Part shown: in pieces, positions 23,038 through 34,772 of the stretch
How positions within the stretch are numbered: position 1 is the first letter of the stretch
How the letters are laid out: each line of letters begins with the position of its first letter
Assembly (NCBI GenBank): GCA_032158295.1
Contig: CM063247.1
Location: 17,646,875 to 17,710,874, forward strand
Length of the DNA stretch: 64,000 nucleotides
Direction: 5' to 3'
From: Pycnopodia helianthoides
Lineage: Eukaryota > Echinodermata > Asteroidea > Forcipulatida > Asteriidae
Notes under the pieces: generated by a model
Told to the model about the DNA's origin: nothing
What the model saw: the letters and a program-made list of their open reading frames with translations, nothing else
Databases searched by the model: none
Position numbers and translations under genes: made by a program

Positions 23038-25918
23038 GGTAAGCAACTTTTAAGTTCTAAAACTAAGTTCTATGTAGTTGATATTTTACCATCGTTTCTT
23101 TTCATTTCAAAACATACACTTCTCGCAAGAGATTTCAAACTCAATAGTAGGGCTACCACAACCATCAACAATTTCCCTTTTCACTCGATGTGATTGTGAG
23201 CATGATTCGAGTTTGAAGTTTAGGAAAGTTTGTAACTAGTTACCAATTCTACTTCACCTCCTTCACCTCCATCCCAGTGCACATACATGTGTACAAGACT
23301 CGCCTTCAACTTCATGTACAACCTACAGACTTCATTATTGACCTCACATTGCTTTTCCAGTTTAGTTTGCTTTCAACATCATCATTGTATCCCTGGGGGA
23401 GGAGTACCGGGGGAAGGATGACTTTGCTTTTCATTGATAGACGGGGAGGCAGGTGCCTTTAAAAAAAAATAATAAAGGTTTATTGCATGGGGATTTATAA
23501 ATATAAATAAATTCTTGACCCCTCGGTTTTTGAATGCGTGTACTGTGGACAGTTCCCAAACCGTTCGTCCAGGGAAGCCTCGGACAAACATTAAACAGGC
23601 TCTTTAGTTACTTATACCATAGTAAAAAATTACTTGGGCCTACAAAGGGCAAAGCCATACATGTGTGTGAATACAATGCCCAAATTATGACATTTGACTT
23701 AGAGGTTAAATACAATGTTTGTTTTGATCTTTTGTTCAGGTTTTGCAAGAAGCTTTTGCTGAATATATGCCAAGTATGGTGACCAGGAGCCCACTGGTGA
23801 ACAACTTCTCCCATCTAATGTGATGGAAAGTTCAATCACATCAGAGGAGGTAATGAAACGGTTTACTGGCTTGTTGCAGAAACAACCCTAATTATGTTTA
23901 GGGGAGAAATATTCAACCGCGGGGGGTGGGGGTCAGCTTCAAAATGCCTGGACCCCGAGTTGGATATAGGGTTATTTTTATTTCACTACACATCAAAATG
24001 TGCAGTATCGGAATAATAATTAACTTTACTTTGCATAATCATACACTTGTGAATATCTTAAAAGTTAACAATTTCCCTCAAGATTTTGAACAAATTTATA
24101 AACCCCTAGGTTTGAGATGCATGATTCATGTCTGTTTGCAATTTTGTTTCAAGCAGAATTATTAAAATGAAAGAAAGGTTTATTTTGTCCTCCTATTACA
24201 TGTATTAAAGAGATACTGTTGACATAGTTTAAACACCTTATTGTTAATGCAGAGGATTATTTCTGATGGTAAAATATGATTAATTCATCAAGCCATTGTG
24301 GATTGTTTTCTTTATTGATTATACATGTATTGTACATATTTTTTGTACACCATTTATTATCTTATGAGAAGAGTTGTTTTAATGCCCATGTAGCTTTTAT
24401 TTGACCGCAACCACATCTGGTAATTTAAATGTAGGGTTTTATTGAGTACATGTACATGTACACATGTATACCGTACTTATTTGTTATTGTTATTATTATT
24501 TGTTAGAAGGGGGATCAACCACAAACTTGTTTGCTATGTAAAATTAATGAGCAGCCCCAGTTTGTGCATATTGCATGGTGAACTAAAGGAGTTTTTGGGG
24601 GGAGAAAAAGAGGAGTTGGAGTACATGTATTGGGGTTTGCATATTTCATGTGTAATGTGTTTTCAATCCAGGGCAAACACAAAACAATTACACTTCTTTT
24701 TGACAATTTGCCAGACAACCTGTCTTTCTAAGCTTTGACTGAAATTTGAAATGTTTGTTTACATTTTCTTAAAAGTCTACATTGAGCTGAACATTTTGAT
24801 AAGGAGGTCTTTTAGAATGTCTGTAGGCAAGAAGAGTAAGGATCGCATGGAATTAGTTTTGCAACATTCCCTTTTAATTTAGCTGTTTTCTATTTAATTA
24901 CTCAATGAAAATTGAAACTAGACAGAGAGGTCAACTTTGGGAATGCAATTTTTCTTGACATTAAGTAGTACATGTACACTGTACTCTTAACTCCAAAAAT
25001 ATTGCTTTGTGTACATAAGGTGGTCATTTACATTACCATGTAGTATATCTTTATGCAAGAAGGGTAAGGAACTCATAGTTACATTTTCTTTTAATGGCAA
25101 CGTGTCCCTTTAATTTATTAATTAAGCTGCTTTCTATTTATTTACTTCACTTGAAGAGGGGTAGTTGACTTTGCAAAAACAATTGTTGTTTTATTATATT
25201 TTTCTTGAAATAAAATAATACTCATAAAGACTAAAGACTGGTATGTGTATATTATTAAAAGTGTTTATTGTCATTTACTCATGGATCATCTAAAAATGAT
25301 TGTAACACACTGAAAATTTAGAGTAAATGGAGGCCACCAATCCCACCTTGTTTGTATCCTCAATTCTGAAAACCTTCCTGAAAACCATGTACCACCACTA
25401 ATTAGCAGAACATGTTTTGATCATAGTATGATTTGAAACTTTGCATGGTGGGGTCAGGTTTGCAGTGATGCCATGTGTAAAATCTTGTTGTGAGTAGTGG
25501 TGGTTTTAAAAAGAACAGGTGGTTTGACAACTTCCTGAAGAGGATCAGGGCATCCTACTGATCAAAAAATCAAGTTGTGAAACCACTGTTTCTTTTCAGA
25601 ACCACCACTACTCAAAAGAGATTTTACCTATGGTGTCAGCGCAAACCTCACCTGATTATAGACATTGTTCTTGTAATGACACACATCCCATCTCAGTGAG
25701 CCAAATATTAACAGATTTTTATCAAAGATTGTGGTTCTCAAAAAAGTTCCCCTTTTGAAGCCTCTTTGCTGTATAACTTCCATGTTTGTAATATGTAAGT
25801 TGAATGCATTTCACTATTTTCCAGTGAGAGACACAACAGCATGAGCTTTATGTTTGACAAATAATTTGTACATCTATTTTTTGAGTCTCATTTACAAACA
25901 TTTTCTCAACTATAGGGG
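23038..25918. other. Interior of TTAA element without recognised coding core
   Basis: This is AT-rich sequence with only short frames. No DDE-type catalytic block is recognisable on either strand. Two related blocks near 24740-24900 and 25060-25160 share TTTAATTTA, GCTG(C)TTTCTATTTA and an AAGAAGRGTAAGGA motif, so part of this interior is itself repeated. If the THAP protein were a full transposase, its catalytic exons should lie here. Confidence 0.45.
25450..25670. repeat. Imperfect palindrome inside the TTAA element
   Basis: The left arm (about 25455-25545) contains AGGTTTGCAGTGATGCCAT, GAGTAGTGGTGGTT and TGGTTTGACAACTT. The right arm (about 25575-25665) contains their reverse complements, AAGTTGTGAAACCA, AACCACCACTACTC and TGGTGTCAGCGCAAACCT. 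The arms are about 80% matched and nearly abut, so this could be a foldback MITE nested in the larger element. Confidence 0.65.
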
Positions 25919-28234
25919 CTAAAAATACCACACTAAATTCGAGTGAGAAGAGGAATTCTTACAATATGATTGGCAATAAATTTTAGGGTTTTTTAAGTTA
26001 CTATTAGTCAAGTGGTAGGTAAACCCTTTATATTGTCCATTGGGGTTGGGATATGTTCTTCGGATGGCGTCCATGATACATGAAGGAAGTGGCACTCTGT
26101 TGAACCTTCCGAGGTAGCCCGTACACCATCTGACAACTTGCCTGTAAGCAACATGGCGATTTCTTCTGCAAACAAAGTAGTAGAAGAAAATCAAATTAGG
26201 TAAACAGTTGATATCAATTTTTGTTTATAACACAGTTTTCCCATTTTGAAGAAATCATGTACGAGTAAGGGTGGAAATATACTCTTCTGATTTGTCCAGT
26301 CGAACAACTTGTAGGAGAACCCCCCCCCCCCAACACACACACACTCCCCTACATATGGCAGTTACAGGGGTACTTTCATTGTTCTAATATTCCTTTTTCT
26401 GAAGAAATCCTATTTGGGTCACCACCAGAACAAAGAAAACCTTATGGGGTAGCATTGCTCCGTAAGTTGGCATGTGTAAGCTCACACACACACACACTCA
26501 AGTGTGTCATGAGCTCCAATCATGGACCCTCCTTTGTTCAACTCTTTGTCCTGACAAACATGGACCCCATTGTTTTCCTTTGTGATAACAAATTCGGACC
26601 TATTGTCCCTTTTGTTGTAAGTCCTCGGTTTGAATGTTACTTCAAACTCACACACACACTTTTGGGTTCTGTAAAGAAGCCATAAGCTGCAACAGAAGTG
26701 TCCCAACTATTTTTCTGTAACATACTCAACAATTGTGACAGAGATCAAAGTGTTTAGAAAAAATCTTGTACAGGTTTTATGGTTATTCGTTTTTCTGAGT
26801 TGTATAAATCTAATCCAACAGTCAATTATACTCAGGGTCAGGTAAGAGGCGTAATAATTTTTTTTGGGGGGGGAGGTTTTGCTCCTCACATTAATTTTAC
26901 AGTTCAATTAAAAAAAGACACTTACTGGTCTAGAGTCCCTTCAACTGCATCTCTGCCATAGTATTCACCGGTACTGTAAATACGCGGTTTGAAGTACAGC
27001 CGGGTGCAGACAGACTGCTTCAAACCAATCATGCACAGCAAGGCTTTGGTTTTCATCCTCTACATTAATGTTCAATGCTGCCATTTGGGCTCTTGTCTTC
27101 TGCACTTCCTTAAAGCAGATGCAGTTCACTGCCATTGGTTGGACCACACAGTGTCCGCATGAGCACCTGAAAGAAAAATTTAAATAACAGAAAATTAACG
27201 GATGAAAGTGTTGCTGTACTGACATAGGATGGACTATGTTCATGACCATTAACTAAATTTACATGAACGGGGGTAATACAAAATGAGTGGGGATTGAAAC
27301 GATTTATACATCTAAGTAAAAAATCACGCAATGTTTTGCATTGTTTATCAATGGCCTTTGTTCTTACTTTATGTCTCTGGGAATTTTATTTTTTATTTTT
27401 TTTATTTGAAAAGTGGTTTGTAATTGTAGTTCTGTTTTAAAGAATAAACATAACAAATCATACTAGCCTAAAAGAAAATTATGAGAAATAATTAGCAAAT
27501 GAGCTTGACATAAAAACTAATCCAATTAGGCTAGGACCTACCTCAATCATTTGCTAAAAAAAATAAAAAAATCAAAAAGAACACTGACACTGACAGAAAA
27601 TACGGCTTGTCAGGATCAGTGCGGTACTGAAAATAAATGTTATCTCCGACACACTGAGATTTGACGATTGTATTGTGAAAAAATTAATGGATAAACGAGG
27701 AATTACAGAAACAAATAAAACAACATTCATCCATTTTCCTTTCTCCATGGAACCCGGTTCTCCGATAAGGGTACCTGCACTAACCCAATGGGAACAATTT
27801 TTGAGTGACACCGATTCAATGTAACATGAAAACGTGAACCATATTGGACAACAGCAACCATTTCGTGAGAGAAATTTCTATCCATTATAGCGGCCTCATA
27901 TGCCGCATAGATAAATAAGTACTTCATGACGATAAACAACAGTAAACAAAGCATTGTTTGTTCTTCAAAAAACCTGTGGGACTCACCATTCAGTATTGTT
28001 TAGTCGACTTCCTGCATCGGGATTCGCACGTTCACGATCATCGGCGGCCAGTGGCTGGTTTGGCACCTCGCACTTCCTCGTCAAGCACTCCCCAGCTTCA
28101 TCAACGCCCTCTTCGTCTTCGGAAGAGCTCCCTCCACCGTCAGAGCTATCCTCACTATCAATACTATCATCTGTATTTCCTAATTCTTCTTCGTCCACAC
28201 TGTGTTCCTCCCACGATCCGCTAATGTCTGACAT
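25919..28234 (-). CDS. P2X7 C-terminal (ballast)-like domain protein, three exons
   Basis: Exon 1 is 28234-27987, exon 2 is 27166-26926, exon 3 is 26165-25919 (minus strand). All junctions are GT-AG and the phases agree. Model length is about 241 residues. Residues 1-80 are very acidic (EEHSVDEEE, DSEDSSDGGG). Exons 1 and 2 join at TEW|CSCGHC, giving a cysteine cluster (CSCGHC, then CIC). Exon 2 continues with AVCLHPAVLQTAYLQYR. Exon 3 reads RNRHVAYRQVVRWCTG, RVPLPSCIMDAIRR and PNPNGQYKGF. This order matches the zinc-binding cytoplasmic tail of vertebrate P2X7 (the ballast domain), here with no channel domain and no membrane segment. Invertebrate stand-alone versions are known, but their function is not. 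A one- or two-base shift after QYR in exon 2 (near 26967) breaks the frame, so the copy may be dead or carry a sequencing error. An in-frame ATG at 28285 would add 17 residues. I chose 28234, which starts MSDISGSW. Confidence 0.85.
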
Positions 28235-28547
28235 TTTGTCCTTGTTTACCAAGTGGATAGCTATAGACGCATACAATAAACACACTTCGCTGCGCGGGGG
28301 GTAAACAAGCCGTCTCCATTCATGTACGTCATCAGAGTCTACGGTATATTTTCATCACGTGACATGCTGTTTCCAAAAACTCGGTATGAGGAGCTGCTGA
28401 ACGCTGGCCAAAATGACCCTTTTTTTTTAATTACGCAACTACCGCTAAGTATTTTCCTTTATATATACGTAATCATGAAATGTCCACAAATTGATTGGAT
28501 TTCGCCAAAGTTTAAATTATCTTAGTGCCGTTGAAGTAGATCTTTAA

Positions 28548-29130
28548 CCGTTGCTGTTTGACTTTTCATAAGACAGAGACCATTTTCTCCTACAAAAACA
28601 ACATCCAAACGGTCATAGGATGGTTTATTACCAGAGACCATACCAAAACCATGTGTTCATCTTCACAACCTCTCTCTGCCTATTTATCCTTCGCTGGCTA
28701 CTGCCGGAATTAATTTTTTAATTTCCCGCACTGCCCGACACATCACTAATTCGTGGAAGATTTATTGGGCAGTCTGCTCTGTCTTCTTCCTTCCTTCCTT
28801 CCTTCCCACACCCTCCCTCAAACCCCCCCCCCCCCCCCCCCACTTGCACAGTAGCTTTCTTGTGTTTTGCCCTCTTTCATCTGTCCCCCCCCCCTTTTCT
28901 ATAAAAAACTGCATGACGCCTCAAACATTTTTTAAAGCTTGCTTTTCAATACAGGATTCTCGCTCGACCTTTGGAGAATTTTTATATCACAAAACCCAAA
29001 TCTTTTTGAACATCTTGAGTGCATTCCGGTCCTACTTTTTTCTTTGCTTGTCCATTCAAACTTTCTACAATAATGCATATCATTTACTATCAAAAAGGTT
29101 TTCTTCGTAGTTACACTTTGTCTCATCTCA
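28548..29130. other. Low-complexity gene-free stretch
   Basis: It contains a (CTTC)n/(CCTT)n run near 28788-28806, a C-tract near 28823-28842 and a second C-run near 28886-28894. No supported coding sequence, and nothing else is recognised. Confidence 0.6.
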
Positions 29131-29405
29131 TGATTTGCCGGCACACAGTCATCGCTGAAATAGGCCAAACATAATACATGTATATATGGATGCTTTGTAG
29201 TGCATGTATGTTGTTGAGGGAGCGAACCCTTGCTCATTGAGTTCCTACACCTGCAGCTAGGCCTTCATCTTTTGGAAATGTCAGCCAAAATACTCTGGGA
29301 TTTTTAGACTTATCACTTGATATCCGCCCACAGTAATTTGCAACAAAAACTAAGATTTTTGATTGCAAAATTGATCGACCAGGAAAAATCAGCTCTAGGC
29401 ACAAA
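29131..29405 (-). pseudogene. THAP-like remnant, inverted relative of 35980-36220
   Basis: The minus strand reads GCTGATTTTTCCTGGT, TTTTGCAATCAAAAATC, ACTGTGGGCGGAT, CAGAGTATTTTGGCTGACAT and TTCCAAAAGATG, then GCATCCAT. These match, in order, the plus-strand sequence at 35980-36205. The translated core (RVFWLTFPKD) resembles the F-x-x-F/IP-K-D part of a THAP domain. Stops and shifts rule out function. It sits outside the TTAA element that ends at 28543. Confidence 0.6.
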
Positions 29406-29760
29406 GCAATCGTGTCAATGCGTTGTGTGTCGTACTGTTAGATAAAACACAGTAATTTTTGGGGTTAGAACTTTTAAAGTCAGATAAGACGGCTCTTATG
29501 TATGCAGGAAATTACGGTAGTTGTTAATATATAGGCCTATGAATTTTTTTAATCATAGATTTTGATTTTAAAAGCATACTTTATTGTGAAAACAAATGAC
29601 TTCATCATAACATCATTGCTAATTTGCTACATGGAGATTTATGCTGTTTTGAACTTCCAACGGGTTTTCAGCAAAATCAGTTATTTTCCAAACTTTTCAG
29701 GAGAGGCCTGTTGTGGATGATAGCGTCATTACTCTCATTATTGGAAGGCATCATGGTCAA

Positions 29761-29800
29761 ACATAATTTCCCACAAAGAGACATAATTTCCCACAAAGAG
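29761..29800. repeat. Perfect 20-bp tandem duplication
   Basis: The unit ACATAATTTCCCACAAAGAG occurs twice without a gap. It is probably a recent slippage duplication inside a non-coding stretch. Confidence 0.9.
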
Positions 29801-29989
29801 ACCATTTCCAAATCCCAGTTCATATTGTCTGTAGACCTCAAAACTAGGACCGGAAATATCTTTGCATTTAAACTTCCAATTTGCACTGTGTCAGAAGACA
29901 AGGTCAAATTGGGGTTGATGTCAGTGCTACTTTAATGAAGAAAGCCTCTCCATAAGACAGAATTTTCAGAATAGTTTATAAATGTATAA

Positions 29990-31060
29990 AAATTGATGAT
30001 AAAATTTGGTTGAAGAATTTTTGATCATAAGACAGTTTTAAATGTTTCGTCATCCAAATTCCATTCCGCAGAGCGGAAAGTTTGAAGATTATCTGAGTTT
30101 ATAAATTGTGTCTTTGTTAGCGAACAACAGCGCTCACATTTCGGGTTTTGCATTAATGCCAAATCGGGCTTGGTGAATTTGAATCCTATGGGGGCAACAG
30201 TCTGCAATGTGGTTCTCACACACGTGCAGGTTTTGCACTTAGCTATTCATGGACTACCATCAAGCAACGTGTACATTTCCGAGCTCACAATTGTCACAGA
30301 GCGAGCCAATATTTGTCATGCAGCGCTGCAGACCATTAATTTGGTATAGCGCCACCATGCATGCAACATGTACTGTTAACATTGGCGGATTGGTGGGACT
30401 ATACACAGGCTTTTGGATTTTGAACTTATGGAGCGGAACAGCCAGCCTCAGTTCCTAATATTGCATTATACACAGTTTAAATGTGGGTCAATACAAACAT
30501 GTAACAATTTTGACTAAAGTATGAGTATTTCTTGAGTCATGAATTTTTGAAATGTTCAAAAGACCTCTCCAATGACATACAAATTGAAAAATCTATTGTG
30601 TGGTTCATGAGTTATGATTTTTCAGATATTAAACTTTAATTTATTGTAAACTGTAATTCGACACCCGATGTTGTCTTCATGACATCACAACAGCGGTGTC
30701 TTCTACTTAAACCTAACTATGTAAAGTTTGAAAGTTGTGTGAACTTGGAAAGGGTGTCTTTGTTAGCGGACAATTGATGATGTCATGAAGACGTACTCTA
30801 TAATTGATAAATTCATTACCTTTCAAGCTTGATGCAAATTAGAATGTGATTGCAGCTTGCTTTGTTCACATGATACATGTGTGTGATTAATGGTCAAAAT
30901 TGGAAAATTCAGTTTAAAAAAACGTAATGACGTCATCATGACGTCACCTAAAATATTAGCAGTCAATGTAGTTGTCTAACAATAGGTCAAGTTTCAACTC
31001 AGTCGGACTTGTGGTTTAGTAGATACCCTGCTTTGAATATTGCACCTTTAAGGCAACACC
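29990..31060 (+). repeat. Dispersed repeat family copy (GACGTCAT-type), intact target site
   Basis: Recurrent landmarks are TTCATGAGTTATGATTTTT, ATATTAAACTTT, TTCGACACCCGATG, then GCGGTGTCTTCTAC, GTGTGTCTTTGTTAG and TTATACACAGTTTAAATG. The same ordered landmarks occur at 33240-34368, at 41906-43215 and, reversed, at 37835-39720. The segment around 30461-30490 (TATACACAGTTTAAATGTGG) is an uninterrupted version of the site into which the 34373-41901 element inserted. No gene. Confidence 0.7.
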
Positions 31061-31287
31061 ACGTGACACACGATGACGTTATCAATCAACGACTTCACGC
31101 ATTATAATGTATGTTGTCTACATGAAGTTCAATATATACAAATTTTGAAACGGTTATCATAAATTCGCCACAGACATCGAGTAAAAGTGTATTTTCAACT
31201 GTTTTTAACCTGCCCCTAGAGGGCGCTCTTAAATTTAATGACGTCATCGGTCCTATTTTTTAAAATCAGACCATTGCCCGACTATAA

Positions 31288-33038
31288 CAGACATGCCACT
31301 TGTACGTGTTTTTCCGTATTTCGTACGGTTTTCGTAAAAATATGTGTGTACTTTTTTTGTCCCAAATATACGGTTTTGACCACCGCCACCGCAAAAATAA
31401 TCCCATTCCAAAAAAATGAAAAATGGCTACGAGTAAAGACTATGCTAGCGCTATAAGTAGGCATATCACTCACGCGCTGCCGTTCGTCAGCGGCCCGTGA
31501 TTTCTGTGTGCACCATGTGTACGTTGAGCCCCATGCAAAAGCGACCGTACAGTTGAGTGTGGTGCATCGGTGCACAGTGTAGCCTCTTACAAATCGAACC
31601 CCTACGTGTGTGAGCGATGTTTTAACTGGAAACGAGGTTGTTATATAGCAAGGTTAAAGCTCTGGCCATGCGATCATGTCCAGGAAATTTTCCAAAATGG
31701 CGACCCAGAAGCGGTTCGAAGCGACAAGGCAAGAACTTGTAATTTTTGTAAAGAATAAATATAGATATAAAAGTTTCTGTCCCCCCACATGAATTTAGAG
31801 TTATTAATCTTTCAATTAATGTATGAAACTTGAACCTACGCCTTCGGTAACTATCGTAATAAACAATAAAGCTAGCCGGTTTCCATCGTTTTTTTCCAGC
31901 TCCCACACTCTGCGCTGAAAACACCGCGATGTGGATTAGCTGGACTTAGCCTATTTTTCAACTTTATTGTCTTCCCATCGGTGATTGTTGACATAATCAG
32001 GCATTTTCAAGTATTTTTCTACACAAAAATAAATTAAGATAGCCCTGTACTTTTTTTTTGCTCCTTGTAATATGCCCAGAAGTCCATCAATAAAGCATAA
32101 TTTAAACATTTTTGACACAAATTACATTGTTGAAAATTGCAATTAAAAAATGATGAAAAACTCTAATTATCGTATTTTGCGAAAAATAGCGTAAATTGGG
32201 GTATATTTTTAAACTTTAACTTTTGCTCGAGAACGGAATGTCAGTTTTCAGTTTTTTTTGCAGTTCTGAGTTTCTTTCTTCATACTTATTCATTTAGAAA
32301 TGATTCTGAGCCATAAGGACACACTTTGAAAAATGGTGTGACATGCCTACTATAAGCCATGTGGTACACCCTCATTTCCAATGGTGTACAATTTTTCTTT
32401 CCCAGAATTATCTAGGGCCTAAACGGCGCGCGCTACCCATGTTAGTGAGGTTGTCTGTGGGCACAAGGCAGCGGAGACTTGTTTATCACCAATTCGTAAG
32501 TGTGTCTGTAATTGGTGCATGGTACGTATGTAAACAAACCTGTGTTAACAAATCGGAACACTGCATACAAAGATTTAGGTTACGATTGTTCGCCTTGCGA
32601 TCGTCGTAGAGCTGTCAGTTCACACTGTTTTGCGGACATTTATTAGCACTCCTGCATGAAATTGTAATACAAATTTCTCCATATGGCTCCGACCTCGTGG
32701 AATAAACTGAAGCAGTCGATTTAAAGTCTGATAATATTCAGCAAAATGGAACTTATAAAAGCGCTAAAAAAGGGAGAAATTCATGCAAGATGCACAGTGT
32801 GTTGTACTGATTTTAGCATTACCGCTAGTGGAAGTTATGACATTTCGCAGCATATTAAAACTGTCAAACACCCAAGTGACTGTAAGCATACCAGAGTTAT
32901 AAAATAGTATTTACGATGTTCGTTTCAAATATTCTCGTTTATGCCTGTTTTTTTTTCAAAAATACAGGTTTTTAATGAAAAGTACAGGTTTTGGGGTTTC
33001 AGAATATAGTTTTGTGATCCCAGAGTTTGGCATGTCTG
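31288..33038 (+). mobile_element. hAT-like element, internally deleted
   Basis: The ends are CAGACATGCCA (31288-31298) and TGGCATGTCTG (33028-33038), an 11-bp perfect inverted repeat starting with CAG as is usual for hAT. CTATAA borders both sides (31282-31287 and 33039-33044). hAT usually duplicates 8 bp, so the 6-bp match is short and could reflect a different superfamily or mutation. The interior of 1751 bp has only one convincing coding piece, the zinc finger at 32746, and the catalytic and dimerisation regions of a transposase are absent. Next to both ends lie repeats rich in CGTA/TACAGG words that could be subterminal binding sites. Confidence 0.6.
32746..32907 (+). CDS. N-terminal zinc-finger exon of hAT-type transposase
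   Basis: ATG 32746 opens a 53-residue frame with CTVCCTDFSITASGSYDISQ and then HIKTVKH. The two cysteines (residues 16 and 19) and two histidines (36 and 42) form a CCHH finger of the C..C..D(I)S......DI..H.....KH type. This type is typical of BED-like fingers at the start of hAT-family and related domesticated proteins, where it binds the transposon ends. A good splice donor, GTAAGC, lies at 32882, so this is probably exon 1 of a longer gene. The element ends only 150 bp later, so the remaining exons have been deleted. Confidence 0.65.
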   Translation: MELIKALKKGEIHARCTVCCTDFSITASGSYDISQHIKTVKHPSDCKHTRVIK

Positions 33039-33239
33039 CTATAACATCGTTGAAAACAACTCCCAAAAAGTTGCCGCTTTGATTTAATTACAGGGCACTT
33101 CGGGTTTCAACTGGTAGTAGAGGTCATGTAATGTCACGCATGCAATAAAAATGAAGACCTATATTATTTTTTTAGAATCCCACAAAAAGCAACCTACAGA
33201 CTCTTATTTATGATTTGATATGGATTTTCAAAGAATTAA

Positions 33240-34368
33240 ATTTTTCATGTTTACAAAATAATTGTAATTTGACACCTGATGACAAAATCATGACATCTTT
33301 GCAGTGGTTTCATCTATTAATAACAATCTACATCGTGTAGCTAATGTGTAAAGTTTCAAGTTATTATGAGCTTGGGAAGTGTGTCTTTGTTAGTGGACAA
33401 ATGATGGGGAGAAGAAGAAGTAAACTAGAATTTTACTAGGCCCCTACCAATACCCGAACAAAGACTAGGTGTTGGTAGGGGCCAGTGTTGCGTTAATGTG
33501 TGATTTATTTCATGAAGTCAATGAAAAGATTGTTGATAGCTTTTGAAATTTCAAAGAAAGTAAAGTGTAAATCTATTACATTTCGTTTACACAGGAAATA
33601 AATGCTAAGGTTACTACTTAACTTCCGGTTTCAACCGGGACAAGGTCAATTGGGGTCACACACTGAGTAGCGTTTGTTTATTTTTGGAAGACCATTCTCT
33701 GATGATGTATAGACGATGTGACCTATGACATCACATGTTTACAAAAAGAGCCTGGACTTCCTGCAGGCACGATTTGTACACAGCTCAATGGAAGAAAGCA
33801 TAAAATCTTATATTTTATGGAGATTGCACTGTCTAATTCTTATCAACTTTTGATATGATGAAAGGGGGCACATCTAAAAACTTGTCCAGCTTTTACTTTC
33901 ATAACTCTTGGTTTTATGTGGAAATTATGACACAGGACCAGTGTAGTATCTTGCCTGCCAGAATACTCAAAGAATGTACAAGGTCACACTTATTGTAAAC
34001 AACGTTCACATGGTCTATACAATGTAGATTGTAAAAATCCAATCCACGGTTCATGAGTCATTATTTTTTTCAAATATTAAACTTTGTTTTAATTTAATTC
34101 AACACCTGATGACGTCATTATGACTTCATGAAAGCGGTGTCTTCTACAAGTGAAGAGCTTACTATGTACGAAAATTAATGGTTGTGTGATCTTGGGGGTG
34201 TGTCTTTGTTGGCTGACAAAAATGCTCACATTTGGATTAGACTAACACAGCCCATAAAGCCTTGCTCTTTGCGCAGCCTAATGCCAAATCAGGCTTCTTG
34301 GACTTTAGACCTTGTGATCATTGGATCAGAACAGCCCGCCATCTCAGTGCTTTTGCATTATACACAGT
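33240..34368 (+). repeat. Dispersed GACGTCAT repeat copies, left flank of the second TTAA element
   Basis: Two successive copies (about 33240-33410 and 34030-34368) carry the family landmarks CACCTGATGACGTCATTATG, GCGGTGTCTTCTAC, GTGTGTCTTTGTT and TTATACACAGTTTAA. The second copy is interrupted at its TTAA (34369-34372) by the element that begins at 34373 and resumes at 41902. Confidence 0.75.
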
Positions 34369-34772
34369 TTAAAGTGCGTTTATAGTGTCAATTCACATTT
34401 TAATCGGCCTTCAAAATCTAGTAGCTGATATATCAAAGATAACACACAAGTACTTACTGTTGATGTTACGAACTTAAAAAAAACAAAAAAACAAAACAAC
34501 AAATGATGTTTTTGAAAAGCCCGCGTGTCGAAAATCTGAAAAGGCAGAGTTCACGATTGTTGTTGCGTGACGTCACTTGCATGACAGCAAAAAAAGGGTG
34601 AGGTTTAGTCAGAGTCTAGTACCTAGAATTGCATGCTGTTTTATTGCGGAGTTACGCACGGTGTACGCTAATTTGCAACAAGCGCGAAAAAAAACATGCG
34701 ATGTTTACCACCACTGCTTGTTAAATTATAACTCGAGAAAAACATCCGGCTCCAGTTTGGAATATTGGGAAT

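Larger units (their letters stand above)
22255..28543. mobile_element. TTAA-flanked DNA transposon carrying THAP and P2X7-ballast genes
   Basis: The left end AGATCTACTTCA (22255-22266) is mirrored by TGAAGTAGATCT at the right end (28532-28543), and both are bordered by TTAA (22251-22254 and 28544-28547). A TTAA duplication is the hallmark of the piggyBac and Kolobok superfamilies. THAP zinc fingers accompany Kolobok elements, so Kolobok-like is my preferred inference. Inside are a THAP gene on the plus strand near the left end and a three-exon P2X7-tail gene on the minus strand near the right end, pointing at each other. Between 23040 and 25900 I could not recognise a transposase catalytic core, so the element may be non-autonomous or the core too decayed or divergent. 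The 12-bp termini alone are weak evidence; the matching TTAA pair and gene layout strengthen it. Confidence 0.65.

Noticed and set aside
27954..28304. 116-codon serine/proline-rich frame on the plus strand
   Set aside because: It is the complement of the acidic exon 1 of the minus-strand P2X7-tail gene, which has splice sites and homology.
31570..31758. Cysteine-containing 62-codon frame in the hAT-like element
   Set aside because: The cysteines do not form a recognisable finger, and there is no splice or family support.
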